Source of the DNA: Onchocerca lupi
Lineage: Eukaryota > Nematoda > Chromadorea > Rhabditida > Onchocercidae
Direction: 5' to 3'
DNA length: 64,000 nt
Assembly (NCBI GenBank): GCA_028564675.1
Contig: JAOVVO010000013.1
Coordinates: forward strand, 186,001-250,000
Position numbers and translations under genes: made by a program. The notes under the pieces are model-generated. The model worked only from the letters and a program-made list of their open reading frames with translations, searched no databases and was not told the origin of the DNA. Shown here in pieces: positions 22,289 through 35,514 of the stretch (its first letter is position 1; every line of letters begins with the position of its first letter).

Positions 22289-25200
22289 TCAACGGAATAA
22301 TAAGTAGTTGCAAATATATAAAAACTGACTTTTAGAAGTATACAGATTTATCCAATTAAGATTATTCAATACTAATGTGATTAAAATCGGTGATCCTCTG
22401 TTTGGGACAGTTCGCTGCCTGAAATATATTTCTAATGTTTAAATAATGGAATCGAAGTTTATTTTAAGATTCATAACTAAGCAAGGCATTTCTATAACTT
22501 TAAACCTCCTCGACAAACAAGGCTGAGTGATAGGAATGACCACTTATCGTTTATTTCTTTAAATAATAAGACTATTGACCAAATGATTTAAAAAATTTGA
22601 CATAGAATTATTTACCGTTGACAATCATCACATTCAGTGATGTAATAACACTCATAATTTACAATCTTTTTACTCTTAATTTAAACCATAAATATCCAAA
22701 TAGTGCCAAATTATTCCTTAAATTAAAAAATCCTTACATTTCTATCATACCAAAGCTGCCATTTTTCAGCAGAATACTTGTACTTGGCAAGTTTCTGACA
22801 CCATTCTCGATACTTTGATTTGAATTGAGTTACACTTGTCGGTTGTGCACATTCGGCTACAATGAAAACTTAGCCTTATTATTAAAAAATACAGTTAATT
22901 CTCAATAAAAAATAACGGTTACTGTGTCTGACCGATCCTTAATGCAATGATAAGCATGCTAGTAAAAAAAAAACTAACCGTCATCGACTGTAACTTCATA
23001 TATCATAACACCTTCTCCATCTACATTGCATTCGTAGGCACCGTTATCTATTCCAGAAATCTAAAGAAAGAAGATGTATGTTTGCAAAAAGACAACCATC
23101 ACTTTGTAATTATTTCAAAAAAAAAAAAAATTTCCGAAAATTACTGCTCAAATCTGAATTATATGACATTTACATTGAAAACAACAAGTCCTCCTTCGGT
23201 CGTTAATTGTCTCTTTTCAGATGGAGAAACTGGCTCAGTATTGAAAATCCATGATGACTGCGACACACACGTGAGATGTAATGTATCACCAGTGTAGGCA
23301 TTAATTGTCATTCGTCTTATATGTCCTAGACATTTGGCGACATCTTTAGAATTGGAACTAATCCACCTAAAACTTGAATAAGTTGTAAATTATAAAAAAG
23401 AAATTTTATCAATTATTTGTTAAAAAGCACAATCTGCCTTATGCAGCGGAAATGAAGAAGTAATGAAAAGATTCTCTACTAATGAACTTTATTTAAAACT
23501 AAAGGAGCCTTCGGTAAGATGTGAAATTTCGGTAATTACTTTAATATTCTGGTAAGCATAAATTTAGATTACCAACGATAATAAGCCTTAAAATTGGAAA
23601 GAAAATTAACAACAAACGAAATGGAAAGAAAATGATCAATAAAATTACTTACCCAACAGTCGATAAATGAGCTTGATCACGTTTATAACACAATTCACGA
23701 GCAGTATTCCATGAACAATACGGATCAACAGCACACTGCGCACATGTAGTATGAAGTGAGCATTGGGCCAGAAAGTACTGGGCAACATTATCCTCACCCG
23801 ATAAATAGAGAAATTCTCCTGGTAGTAGCGTCATCGCGAAAACAGTTCCAGTATTTTTCAAAGTATACGTGGCTAATAATTTTGAATGCCTGTCTGCTTC
23901 TTCAAACCAATGCGCTACTTTATGTAATCTTTGAGAACTGAAAGATAATACAGGTACCTCAATTAAACCTTAACTTTTTGTCGAAATTCTCAATGTTTTG
24001 ATAGAATTTTCTTTGCCTTCATGAAATGTGATCTAAAACATCTTGAAGATGTTATTGCAACAATGACTAGAAAGTAATCAGATGATTAGACATATTAAGG
24101 AAATTTCGAGTAAACCGAGAAATCATTGTTACCTTACGCGCCGGTTAGTTGAAACAGAAATTTCTAAATAATAAAATTATTTTCAAAAATGGTTTGGAAC
24201 TAACCTATGTGAATAAACGAAGATAACATTGACATCTTCCATTGGATCGACAGCAATATGTGTCAGCAGTTCATTACGTAATGTTAACAATGGGGGACTA
24301 GCTGATACAGCATCTGCCATAAGTAAGTGAGATCGTGCAAAATGTAAACTACTATCCGGGACAGATGCTGAATTGGATGTGCACTAAAATAATAATTTCA
24401 AACAATTTTACAAAAAAAAATTTGATAAAAATAAATTTCAAAGCATGAATCAACTAAATGAAAAAATTCACCGTTCCAGGCCGATGTTCAGGAACATTCT
24501 TGAGTGGTGTAGTGATCCAATTACCATCCGATGAGGTTTGCTCCAAAAAATATCCATGATCGAACAGCTATCAACAGAAAACGAAATATTTAGTTGAATA
24601 TAAAATGGTAATCATGGATATAGTTGCATCATTTTAATAAAACACTGGCTCTAGCAGGATCAAATTCGAGTGTGAATTTACAACAGTCGAATCTTTTAAA
24701 TTGTTTAATGACTAAATGATATAATTGTTGATTTATTTCGATTCCATTCAATCATATATTAGTGCAATCAAATTCTCGTCTTTAGTAAAAAATATTTGTA
24801 AAAATACCTGATTGATACTATTTAACGAAAATACGCAAACGGCACTACCACCAAAGGAAATTTCAGGTGTTGCAAAAGTAGCATAGAAGAAAGTGTCAGA
24901 CCTACCATTTACGCTTTGAAGTGATTCTAAAAATTAATAATTATGGCAGCAAAACGAAATGCACAAAAATCAATTGCAAGCTATATTTACAATGAAGTGA
25001 AAAGCAACCCAAAATGCACAATTAACAACTACTAAAACGTGTTTTTATGGCCTGACCGCCAACATAGAATTTAACCGAACATACGTATTTCATTGAAGTA
25101 AATGGGAAAATTTGAAGAAGTTGAGCAATTCAAACGGGCTTTGACAAAAGTAGTCCAGACTTGTCGCAGCACGTTTTTCCCACCAATATCTTTCTACAAT

Positions 25201-26987
25201 TTGCATGATATATTCTTTGATTATTTACAAGCTAATCGAAATACACTAAGACACAATACCATAGCGATAAACATATATAATTTTGATAAGTTGTAAGCTA
25301 CAGTTATTGTAAAAAACCCGATCAAAAGTAAGTTACACAATGGAAACGACAATTATTGGAGTAGCTATTAACAAAGGACCTCATAACAATTCAGAACAAA
25401 TAACCAAATTTAAAAAGCAAAAACAACACCTACCTTGCAAATACGAGCAACTCTAGAGAACACGGTACGTTCACAATTCTCACGCTCAATTGCCAATTCT
25501 CGAAAAAAGAAATAGACATATCTGTCAATATCGAATGAAGCCACGAAATCCGGTTCTAAGTCATAATTTACATTGATTGTTTATATTAAATTTAAATAAA
25601 TTAAATAATCATATAATAAAAAAAGTCACAGACACTAAAATTTGTATTTGATGTATTGAATATTACTGAAGCACAGGCATATATTACGTTTTGATTTTTT
25701 TTTTTATCCCGATATTATTATGCCATTTAATATACATTGTCATTATTCCTCATGCAATTTACTGTAGTTTAATGTTAATTTACCATATAACCATTTTAAA
25801 TCGGTATAGATGGTTCGCATTGAAGAATACACTTCTTTATTGTTTTTGACCAGCGGCGGCCGATAAATAAGATTGTTATCAAGAAGAAGACCTGTCCTGA
25901 TGCCAGAATAAATGGCAGGTATATCTTCCGGGTTGCCCCATTCTACAAATTTATCAATTATACAATAGATTCTTCAGTTGAATACTAGGAAATACCAACT
26001 ATTACGATTACGATAACAGACACATAAAAATCTCTACTGATTAATAATATTTCATAAAAGTGATAAATTTAGAAAAAGAATTTCAATTCACCAACAAGCA
26101 CCGCTGTTGTGTTCAGATCCACGTGAGCAGAACAAACACCGATAACATTTTCGGGTGAAGAACGTTCCTGTAACGATAGTGCATCTAATTCACGTAACTG
26201 CGGCTTCATGGCATTTGAAGAGCAAATAAGTAATGTCTGATGACCTTCCTTCAGAAACATGAGCCGTACTCCATTGGTGCATTCCGCATGGCCTGCGCGA
26301 CGGCATTCTTCGGCATCGGCTCGGGAGACCGGAAGTTCTACGTGAGCATACTAAATTTATAATAAATTACATCTATTCAGTTGCCAGCAAAGTATTACTT
26401 AAATCATGGCAAATGAATCCAAAATATCTTCAACGATTTTGAGCAGTTTTTAAGATATTAGGTTTGTAAAAGTCACCTTTAAATTAAAACTTCGAAAGCA
26501 ATTCAGCTGGCAACAATCGTATAAAATTAAAAATTACATTGTAAAACGAAATTATAAAGTACCAAGCCATCGGTGGATGCAGTTACATTGATATTATATG
26601 CCCATAATCGAAATAAGTGACCATTTGCGCCCACATATAGGGATGTAGATTGAGGATCCACCAATAAACGCCTATACGCCAATCGTCCATCCGTAAAGAC
26701 ATTCTCTGAAAATTAAATTTAACTAATTTTGAAAAATATAATCTATGTTATATCAATTGATAATGATAAGGTCAAACAATGGTGATAAACACTAATGGTT
26801 TATGCTTGTGTAATAAAAGGAACTATCATACCGATATCAAAAATTTAATTTCCTGATATGATAAGCATTCTCTTATCATCAATTTTGCAATCTCACCTGG
26901 AAATATAGTCGATAGAGTGGTTGTTTCAAAGTATGGAATCAGAAGAAGAAATATATGGATGAAAAGGATCTCGAAAGACAGCAACAT
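22289..26987 (-). CDS. mab-20: Secreted class-2 semaphorin (mab-20 / Sema-2a-like)
   Basis: Secreted guidance cue expected to signal through plexins. Exons, 5' to 3' on the minus strand: 26987-26897, 26705-26563, 26350-26092, 25942-25784, 25555-25434, 25193-25085, 24926-24808, 24567-24472, 24383-24205, 23937-23653, 23366-23174, 23060-22979, 22856-22738; all phases agree. Domains: signal peptide (hydrophobic first 20 or so residues); Sema domain with LYVGANGHLFRLW, AEECRRAGHAEC, YVYFFFRELAIERENCER and SRVARICK; PSI domain with CSLHTTCAQCAVDPYCSWN (23937-23653); Ig domain from LHLTC to DNGAYEC; then a basic tail with FKSKYREWC. About 650 codons to 22738. Two further exons (22674-22616, 22418-22289) keep phase but are weak, so the C-terminus is uncertain. 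No transmembrane segment was seen, which fits class 2. The orthologue name rests on domain order and remembered family resemblance. Confidence 0.85.
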
Positions 26988-29110
26988 TGTCACCGCCAGT
27001 CTATACCAATCGCCATCTGATACAAAAATCGATATGAAGAAGGACGTCTTCCTCTTCCCTTCTCTTCTCTTCCTCTCCTTTATTTAATCTCACCACTGAC
27101 CAATGCTGCTGCAATACTACTTATTTTCAACTATTATGCATGCAAAATAGATTAAGCCAAAAAAAAAAACACGGTGATAATACAATAGTAATTTCATCAT
27201 ATCTTAAATATATCGTATCATAATGCAGTACCAATTATACCGTATAGTGTTATATTATACTTACTGTAATGCACTATTTCGTTGCCATTGACTGTAATCT
27301 TATTCATGCAACAATAATTCGTCATATATTAAACATATCGTATCGTTATACAGTACTAACTATACCGTATCATGTTATATTATGCTTACTGGACGACAGT
27401 AATTAATTCGTGATTTACATATTTTTGGAAATTTTCCTGTTAAAGACCAAGCAGATAAATTAAGTGCAACTGAGCAAATAAGTGGATAGAAATATCTGAA
27501 CAATAACATCAGTGCTTGATTCTTAATTAAAATAAATGTAAATATTTAGAACATCGTAAAATAAATTTGTAATTTTTATTTCGAAAAAAAAATTCTTAAT
27601 TCGATTGATCGGTCAACATAGTCAAAATGAATCGTTGAATTTCTGGAAAATTATGGTTTCAGCCTTTTTGTCTATCTATATGCGGCGGAAAGTATAAATG
27701 TTGAGAAAAGAGAGAGGGGAAGAGAATAGAAAACTTTATTTCGAGTGAGATTTTTTCCCCGCAAATTTCTGAGTATGGAAAGAAAAAACTACGAAACATT
27801 CGACTCTTAATTTCAATGGTGATTCTTGGAGATTTCGACAAAATCTCCAAGAATCTTTCCTATAATAACAAGCGAGATTATCAAGTTTGCAGCATCTCCA
27901 AAACTTAATTTCATCATTGAGCACATCAATCAAGAAGGTCTTCGAGACACTAAGATACCAATATTCGACTGTGATTATTGACATGTAGAAGAATCCACCA
28001 ACAATGGAATATTGTTCATTGTTTTGAAATAAGATATTAGATTAAGAAAGATTATGCTGAAGTTGAAATATATCGGACAAATTACAGATTAACCATTAAA
28101 TTGGAAGACATTATCAGTCAACGAGTTGGTGAATTTCTTTTCGGAAAAAAAAAGTGATGTGACTTTCCTCCCAGTTTTCAGCTATTTAACTTTACATTTA
28201 AAGATCTACTCAAATTTTAATTTACTCTTTTTCTTCTATCAATCTAATCGTGAATTATTGTGAATGAGTCTGCTATAATAGGAATAGAAAAATGGTGTGA
28301 AAATGGTGTTTATTATCTTCCCCAGGATGCAGAGCATAGGGTACAGAAGAAATTTATGTGACGAATTTTGATTCAGTTGGTAAAAGGTTTTATTCCAATG
28401 AAAATTCGAATAATAATGTGCTTACCAAAGGATGCAACAGTTTCTACACTGCAAAGTGTCTCCCGTTGATTAACAAGCTAGTAAAACGAAATTTTATTTT
28501 AGTGGAAGTAAACGAAAAAGCAGTTGAATCGATTGAAGCAAACATGAATCAAGTGACAAAAAACAGGTACAACAAAGTTTGCAATGATTCATTCGTCAGC
28601 GATTCAATAAAAAATAAAATAAGGCTACGCAGGATCTAGTGGAAAACCAATAATACATCAGGTCAGTATGATACACTCTATTTATTTTACAGCAGAAGTC
28701 ATACATTAAACTCAAATGACTACAGGTTTTGAAATATTATAGATCGATCTGATCAGAAACTGAAATACAAAAGAAAATCTCCGAATTCTGAGCAACTCAG
28801 TTAAATCATTATTATTAAACACTTAAATCCAAATTAAATATCTATGATTCGCGATAAATTACTCAAAATATCATGAATTAATTCAAAATTTTTTTACATC
28901 ACAAGTTGCAACAACATGCAAACAAATTTAAAATGACCTAAAATCATTCGATCAATGAGTAAAGTGAACCACTTCCAAAATTAATTTTGGAATTATAAGA
29001 CCAAAATTATGAACTTCATAGATGCTATTGAATTTTATGCGGGTAGAACTTCTTTAAACATTACGAACTACAAAAAAGAAAACCACTGGAATTTAATCAG
29101 CTCAAAGATT
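26988..29110. other. Upstream region of the semaphorin gene and 3' flank of the UBAP1-like gene
   Basis: No supported exon. It contains a CT-rich tract just upstream of the semaphorin start (about 27040-27085), a long direct repeat at 27197-27391, and a 93-codon ORF at 28358-28639 without recognisable content. It should hold the semaphorin promoter. Confidence 0.45.
27197..27391. repeat. 70-bp direct repeat, two copies 125 bp apart
   Basis: Copies at 27197-27266 and 27322-27391 have equal length and are closely similar. Both contain TATCGTATC, CAGTAC, TATACCGTAT and GTTATATTAT, and end in CTTACTG. They lie 210-405 bases upstream of the semaphorin ATG, so they may be a transposon scar or promoter-proximal elements. 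Confidence 0.7.
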
Positions 29111-32100
29111 CTATAAATTTTGCCTGAAAGAAGCACTAGGAACGCCGATACCAAATGAACTGTTATAGCCTTTGAGAGTAGTCGACAAATTATAGAGATT
29201 GTGAGTATTATCAGTTTCTGATACATTCAAATCCTGAAAATAAACAAATTAAAGAAATTCTCGAATTATAAAATTCGAAGTTTTACGATAACTAATTTCC
29301 TAAAGTCAAAACTGAAAAATAAAAGAGTCTGAAAGCATTTTGATAAACTAAATCATCTATAGCTTTCTAAATTCATAATAAAAGAGTCATTTGTTGAGGG
29401 AAAATATTGTTAAAATCATCGGAATGCTTTTTATACAAAACAGCACAAATACAAGGACTGTAACAAACCATGTTTGGAACCGATGATGAAGACAGTAATC
29501 CTGAAGAAGATTGAGCAGAATTTCCGACAGCACTCGAGGATAGCTGTGGTGGTACATTAGCAAGTATCTGTTCAAGAGCAGCTTTATCATCAATAGTACT
29601 TAATTCCAGGAGATCAAAAAGATTCGGTTTCGACTCAAATTCTTCGAAAGTATTTAATGTTGGTTTCACCGACTTCGTGTTTCGCTGGAATAAGAAATTA
29701 GTCATGATTTGAGATATGAAATATTAGAAAATTAGTCCTATATTAAGTACATTCAAATTAAGAATCAATAAATCATTCAACGAATTTGGAAGCCAATATT
29801 TTTCAATATTACTAAATAAATTTTATAACCGAAAAGTTTTTAATTTGTTGAATCACTTTAAAAAAAAGGAACGGAAATCAGGAAAAAGCGACTTTGGATT
29901 TGCATCCCTTTTAAAAGATATAATTTTGGTATTCTTAATTTCAAAGTTAAGATTTCAAGAATCAGTCCAATAATAATAAAAATTCAGGAAATACTAGCTT
30001 AAAAGTTCGAAAACAATTTGTGGTAAAGAAAAGTAACTCATTCAGTTGGAAACTTTTAGAATCTGATAAATATTCTAACTTGTTGAGAAGTTGTGGCTAC
30101 AACGCGACTCGGTTTCAGTATAACATCTGAATGAACTTTTTGAGTATGTAATTCGCAGACTACATCTGGTATTCTCTCAATCATAATATTTGATTGTCTT
30201 TCACAGATTACATTCTTAGTTTTCATTTCCTTCACTTTGACTGCTAAAGAAGCTTTATTCTTCTCGTAATCGGCAATAGCTTTTCTTTCACTTTCGAAAC
30301 TATACTGAAATTTTAGAAAAAGCTTCAGAGTAATGCTATTTTTGAGAAATACTGAGGAACTCACATAAAGTCACATAAAACTGTAAATACTATTACTTAA
30401 TAAATCCATAAAATATTAATTTACCTCCGTTACAGATGGTTGATTAATCGCGATATTCGGAATCGCTACGCTTGGAAGTGGGAAAAATTGATGATTGATG
30501 TCCATGTGAACATCATAAGCATAATCTAAAAACTATTTGTCAGTTAGTAATAATTGATTAAGCTTTTGAAATTTAAGCAATTCATCTTGTAATATAAAAC
30601 ATCAAATTCTGATTATAGGTCAAAAAAGGCATCAGTTAAAAACTGAAAGTTTTAAGTGAACAGATATCTTCTCGGCAAGAATTTGAGAAGTTAGAAAAAT
30701 AACTCTGAAAATAGAATTTCTCTTTCTCCGAAATTTCGTCTTTAGGAAATTCGAATATGAAAAAAGAAATGGCCGGAAATGTCGGACCATGATGAGAAAA
30801 TATGTTCCACTTCCTTTTAGCAAATCAACAAAACACTCTGTTAATGAATGAAAGATCACTAAATTAAATCAAATCTTAGTATTTCTTTTACGTAATACCT
30901 TCTAGTTTGATGTCCAGTCTGAAATATTACTCAGGTTGAGTGATTCAAAATTGTTAAGTGGAACCTTTTGAATGGGTCGATGACATCACAACTAATATAC
31001 AATTAATACCGAATGTTTGCGGTTGTTGAGATTTGTAAAAGTAAAATGGAATTTCCTAACATTGCTCAAGTCCTGAAATTATAAAAGAAAAGAATAACTA
31101 ATTTTTAGAGGTTTCAAAAAACAGTATCAGAGACCGTTTGAAAAGCAGTGTTTGAGTTTGAAATGTTATGAGTCTCATTTCGCATCTTGCTAGTCGGCAG
31201 AAACAATCTGAATTGTATGATCAATTCAGGAAAACGTAATTAAATAGGCTATTTCATGAAGTGATTAAAATATGAGAATATGAGGCCGAAAATCTAATAT
31301 TTTCAATAATAATTTATTTTCAATCAATCTTTTTTTTCAGGAATTTCAGTTTTGAGTTATAAATAGAATGTTTCGCGACACATTTCGATAGGTTACCAAG
31401 TGATCGTTGATGAAATAGAAGTGGGAAGAACAGAAGGATTTCTCTCCCCACTTGAATAATCCTATTTCACTAGATAATTTAAAACCGAAGAGAATTAGGA
31501 CTACAAAAAGTTTTACTTCAGAGTGATAAAAGAAATAACACGGCCCCTCAGTGCAAATTTTCATCTACATAGTTTGAAATCATTGTCTATCAGTGACATT
31601 TTTTTTCCCTTGCAAATAAATGTCTATTTGACATAATTTTAGTTGCATTTGTCCTATTCAAAACTGACTCTTTTATTTTTCTTTCAATAGAAAAGAAAAA
31701 TTTATCAAATTTTCTCCTTTTCTCTAGTTATCAAATTAGTAAATGATATTAAAGAAAATAGCATATTCATTCATAAATGAAATGAGATTTTTTCCGCCAT
31801 CGACTTGTAAGTATGAATTTGCAAGATTCTGCTTCACACTCAAGCAGAGAATAATTTAAAGTCAAAAATTCATATGAACTCTACTTTGTTGCATAATCTT
31901 TTGAAAATGTTAGTTCTTTACAATATTATTTTGCATCGTAGTGTCTTTAGTTTACAATTCAGTTCAATAAGCCATCATTTTCTGCAGAACAGATAGCGTA
32001 ATTATTTGAAAAATCGACTGCACTTTTTAATAACCTCTATAAATTAAAGAAATTAAAGTACTTAAATGAATCCACAAATATTCCTTGAAAGAATCGCGGC

Positions 32101-33445
32101 GCATTATGAAATTTGAAAAAAAAATATGCAAAAGACGAAATCTATAAAGTTCAAAATTGTTGATAATTTTGAATGCAAATAGATCAAAGAGATTTTGGGT
32201 CGAAAAATAAGAATATTAGAATATTTTAACTTATGATTTACTATTTTCCAACAATCATAATTTATAACTGAAAGCTTTCGTCCAGAATGGGTAAAAATTG
32301 AGGTTAAATTGTTTTTTTGGTCCAAAGTTTTGGGAACATTGCATGTATCTTCTTGATTTTTTTAGTTTCTATGAATAGTGTTGTAAAAAAATGATAAATT
32401 TATGCATATGAATTAGTAGATACAATGATAAAACTAATGATTCGTAGTAATAAATGATAAAAGGATGATAATGAAAGAATGATAAGGAAGCGAAAATTGA
32501 CATGAACTTGTTATGATTAATTCCTGCCTCATCTGTCAATTAATTTGATGAATTATCAAGTGAAAAGAGCCGAAAATTTGACGAATTATCAAATGAAAAA
32601 ATCTAGCAATACTCTCAGAAGTTTCAGCATTAGTCTGAAGTCAATCATTTCGAATTTAAAAGTCTGAAATCTTGACTGCTTTATTCATAATCTATTCTAT
32701 TTCGATTAATAATAGATCTAGCCAAAGATAATCAATTAAATCGGATTAATTAATTTAAAATAATCAAATTGAATATGTTGAGAGTGACTTATTGCACTGA
32801 ATAGTATGCCTTCTTTTCTTATTTATTTTTGCCAAATAAGAATAAAATCTAGAGATTTGAAAGATGAAATAGAAAAGAGAATAATATTCACAATTTGAGT
32901 ATTAATTCCAAAGGGATTCCCAAAGGACAAAAAAGCAACTGGATATTCTAAATCCTCTCTTTTAAAAATGAAAAAATCTCTTTTAAAAGAAACTTTTCAT
33001 TTTTACATTTCTTGATTTATATAATTTTTGAATCATTTAATTCTAACTTTTTTAAATTTAATTTTGTTCATGATCATTTAATTCTAACTCATTCAAATTA
33101 TATCAAAAGATGTAACTCATAATTTAGAGTTCCCAATATTCCAGCTCAGCTGTTGTTTAATTCTTATTAGAATTAAAATCTGATATTGGATTTATTCCAA
33201 ATTCCATCTGATTACCAATGTTTTATCATTTCTTTTTAATTATAACATTTCTGGTAAAAATTTTAATTACGAACATCGTAAGTTTCTTTCTGACACATAC
33301 CTCTTCCGCGTCCGTCATATTGATCTGATCTATCATCCTTTTGTCCACAAACTTTTAACTTTGGCTTATCTAACGAATCAACCTTTGGTGATAAGGAGTC
33401 ACGTGGCAAATCTCTGCTCCATAGCTTTATAAATGATCTTAACAT
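29111..33445 (-). CDS. Probable UBAP1-like ESCRT-I subunit (UMA-type motif)
   Basis: Exons on the minus strand: 33445-33301 (MLRSF start, strong GTATGT donor), 30525-30425, 30304-30080, 29684-29469, 29233-29111 (stop TAG at 29111-29113). All junction phases agree, giving about 269 codons. Exon 2 reads YAYDVHMDINHQFFPLP and exon 3 begins YSFESERKAIADYEKNKA. Spacing and residues resemble the N-terminal UMA region of UBAP1, which docks onto ESCRT-I for endosomal sorting. The rest is Ser-rich and acidic. No C-terminal UBA-type ubiquitin-binding domain is visible, so it would be shorter than vertebrate UBAP1. The first exon could instead be internal, beginning at a splice acceptor near 33441 or 33415 in phase 2 and fed by the exon at 41443-41579. 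Gene reality is better supported than family. Confidence 0.5.
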
Positions 33446-35469
33446 TACCCATTCTCACTCCTTGTGAACATTGCTTTAAGGTAAAGTTTAAATTCTGTTT
33501 ATATGATAAAATTGAATTCTTCCCAGCAGCCTTACATTTCAGATCTTCTCTTCCATCCCTTCGCCATCCTCCATTCCGTCTTATTTTCTCCATTTATTCT
33601 GAAGCAAAAAAAAAGAAACATTACGGTAGTTAAGATAGCCTTCAATTCCGAATTCTTCAAATGATTTCATTGCTCTCTTCAAATTTCACATCTAACTTCT
33701 CTTCATTTATTATTTCGAAAATCATAATTTACTTAATACTCTCTCCATCAATGTCTATTGTTCATTGCTAACTGTGTGAGCACTGTTCCCGTTGAAACAA
33801 TTAATTGAAATGATATCAGTGCTTTATTTTTTCCTTTCGGAAGATGTCTACATCAGACAGATAATCCATTTTCAAAGATTTGTTCTTTTCTTGTTTACAT
33901 AAAATTCTCTTACATACTTTATTTTATTGAAGTTTGAAAATTGCCGAATATTTCTAAATTCTAGTTAGCATATCATTCTTTCATCAACTTCCTATCACTG
34001 ATTGTAATCATGCCAATGAGTGTAAATCAATAAAGTTTCATTTTACAACCTTTCACATTTCCATTTTACCACATTTTGCAATACATGATGACCTACTGAT
34101 ATCTCTCATTACGTATTCCTTTTTTCATGAAGAAAAATTTTCTATGCTCTTTACTGCAATTTATAGAAGCATAAAATGAATTTAGCTCAAAAAATTCATT
34201 CAACTATGCAGACTGTTAATGTGAGAAACTTTATAGCTCTCGAAAAGCACAATAAATAAATTTGTTTAACAGAAAGGCATTAGTTTCATCAATTTTATTT
34301 TCAACATCGAAAGCATCCAGATCAGATAAAAGAATTCTCTTCAAAATATTTCTTGATATTTTTAAACTCAAACTTTGTTAATTATTCTTTAAAATTACGC
34401 ACTCATCAAAGCAAAATTGTTTGTCAAGCATATGAAGCGCAACTGACATTATAAGCTGTTTCTCGATAATGCATCATTCTTCGAAATCTCAACTTTTACG
34501 GATGAAAACACATCTGCTTGCTTATTTTGTGTTAGAAAATTTTATGCTTATCTAAGAATTTTAAGTTTAATATTGAATAGTTTCTTACTATTTAACTACT
34601 ATTTTATAGATTAAAATCTACATTCCTGGTCGAAGAATTTTTGAAAACGGGAATATGAAATCATTACTACACAATCATATACCATCATAACTACCTTATT
34701 GATGGATGAGATAATGATCAAAGATCTGATCCCGTGAGAAATATGTTCATCATATTTCTCTCCGGAATCCGATACTGGCGTCTGATAGAATGAATATTAA
34801 TACAACCGTATTATTGGTGGCCAGTATACTTACTTGTATCAATTTCAGAGCAAAATAAATTTAATCAATTAGCATTTCGTTTGCATATTTTTCTCATCTC
34901 ATATTTCATTCGTTTCATTCGAATTTTTCGGAATCATTTTTTCGCTTGTTGATATAATTTTGGTCAGTTGTAAAGAGATTCATTTCAAACATCAGTCCTA
35001 TTTCTAAAAGTTCCACTTTCATTACGAATTCTTAACTTGTTCTTGATTGACGAAATTGGAAAATTAGCAAAACATTTGTCGAAGATGTATGGAAGTGTGA
35101 AAATTTAACACATGCCAAATGAAATTGTATTTGCTTCTGAGATAATTTTCAGTAGTGTGATCGAATAATTCTTATATCCTAGTCTACAAAAATGAATTTC
35201 TAAACAGAAATAAGGGAAAGAAGAATGTCGAAATTTTTTTTGAATATTTCGGAATCCACAAAATGATAGCATATTGAAATAAAAAAGAGGAAAAAATTTC
35301 TCAATTGCGATTTTAATTAATTACTGCAAATAATCTATGTAGCAAGAAGATATTCATCTTTAGATGATCATAAATTTATATGTGATATTTTCAGATTCTA
35401 GCAATCAAAAAATATTGATAGCAGTTCATTTTGAAGGAAAAAAAAAATTGTAATCTTGAATTAATTGCC

Positions 35470-35514
35470 ATGGGATACAGTCCTGAAATCGAAATTCTAG
35501 AAGGAACACAGGAG
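35470..35514 (+). CDS. Candidate alternative first exon 1 of the DPP-family gene
   Basis: ATG followed by 15 codons (MGYSPEIEILEGTQE) and a GTTAGT donor in phase 0, exactly the phase needed by the transmembrane exon at 44651. The joined product would read ..EGTQE-ELITSG, close in pattern to the E-E-L-x-G-S/T stretch just before the membrane segment in DPP6/DPP10. The intron would be 9.1 kb. Confidence 0.45.

Noticed and set aside
28270..28640. Possible BEL/Pao retrotransposon fragment (a GVYYLP-like string) next to a 93-codon ORF
   Set aside because: The resemblance is limited to a few residues, an in-frame stop follows at once, and the ORF has no polymerase, protease or integrase motifs.
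33399..33593. Upstream minus-strand ATG ORF as the start of the UBAP1-like gene
   Set aside because: Its frame does not join the 33445-33301 exon, and tested splices run into stops.
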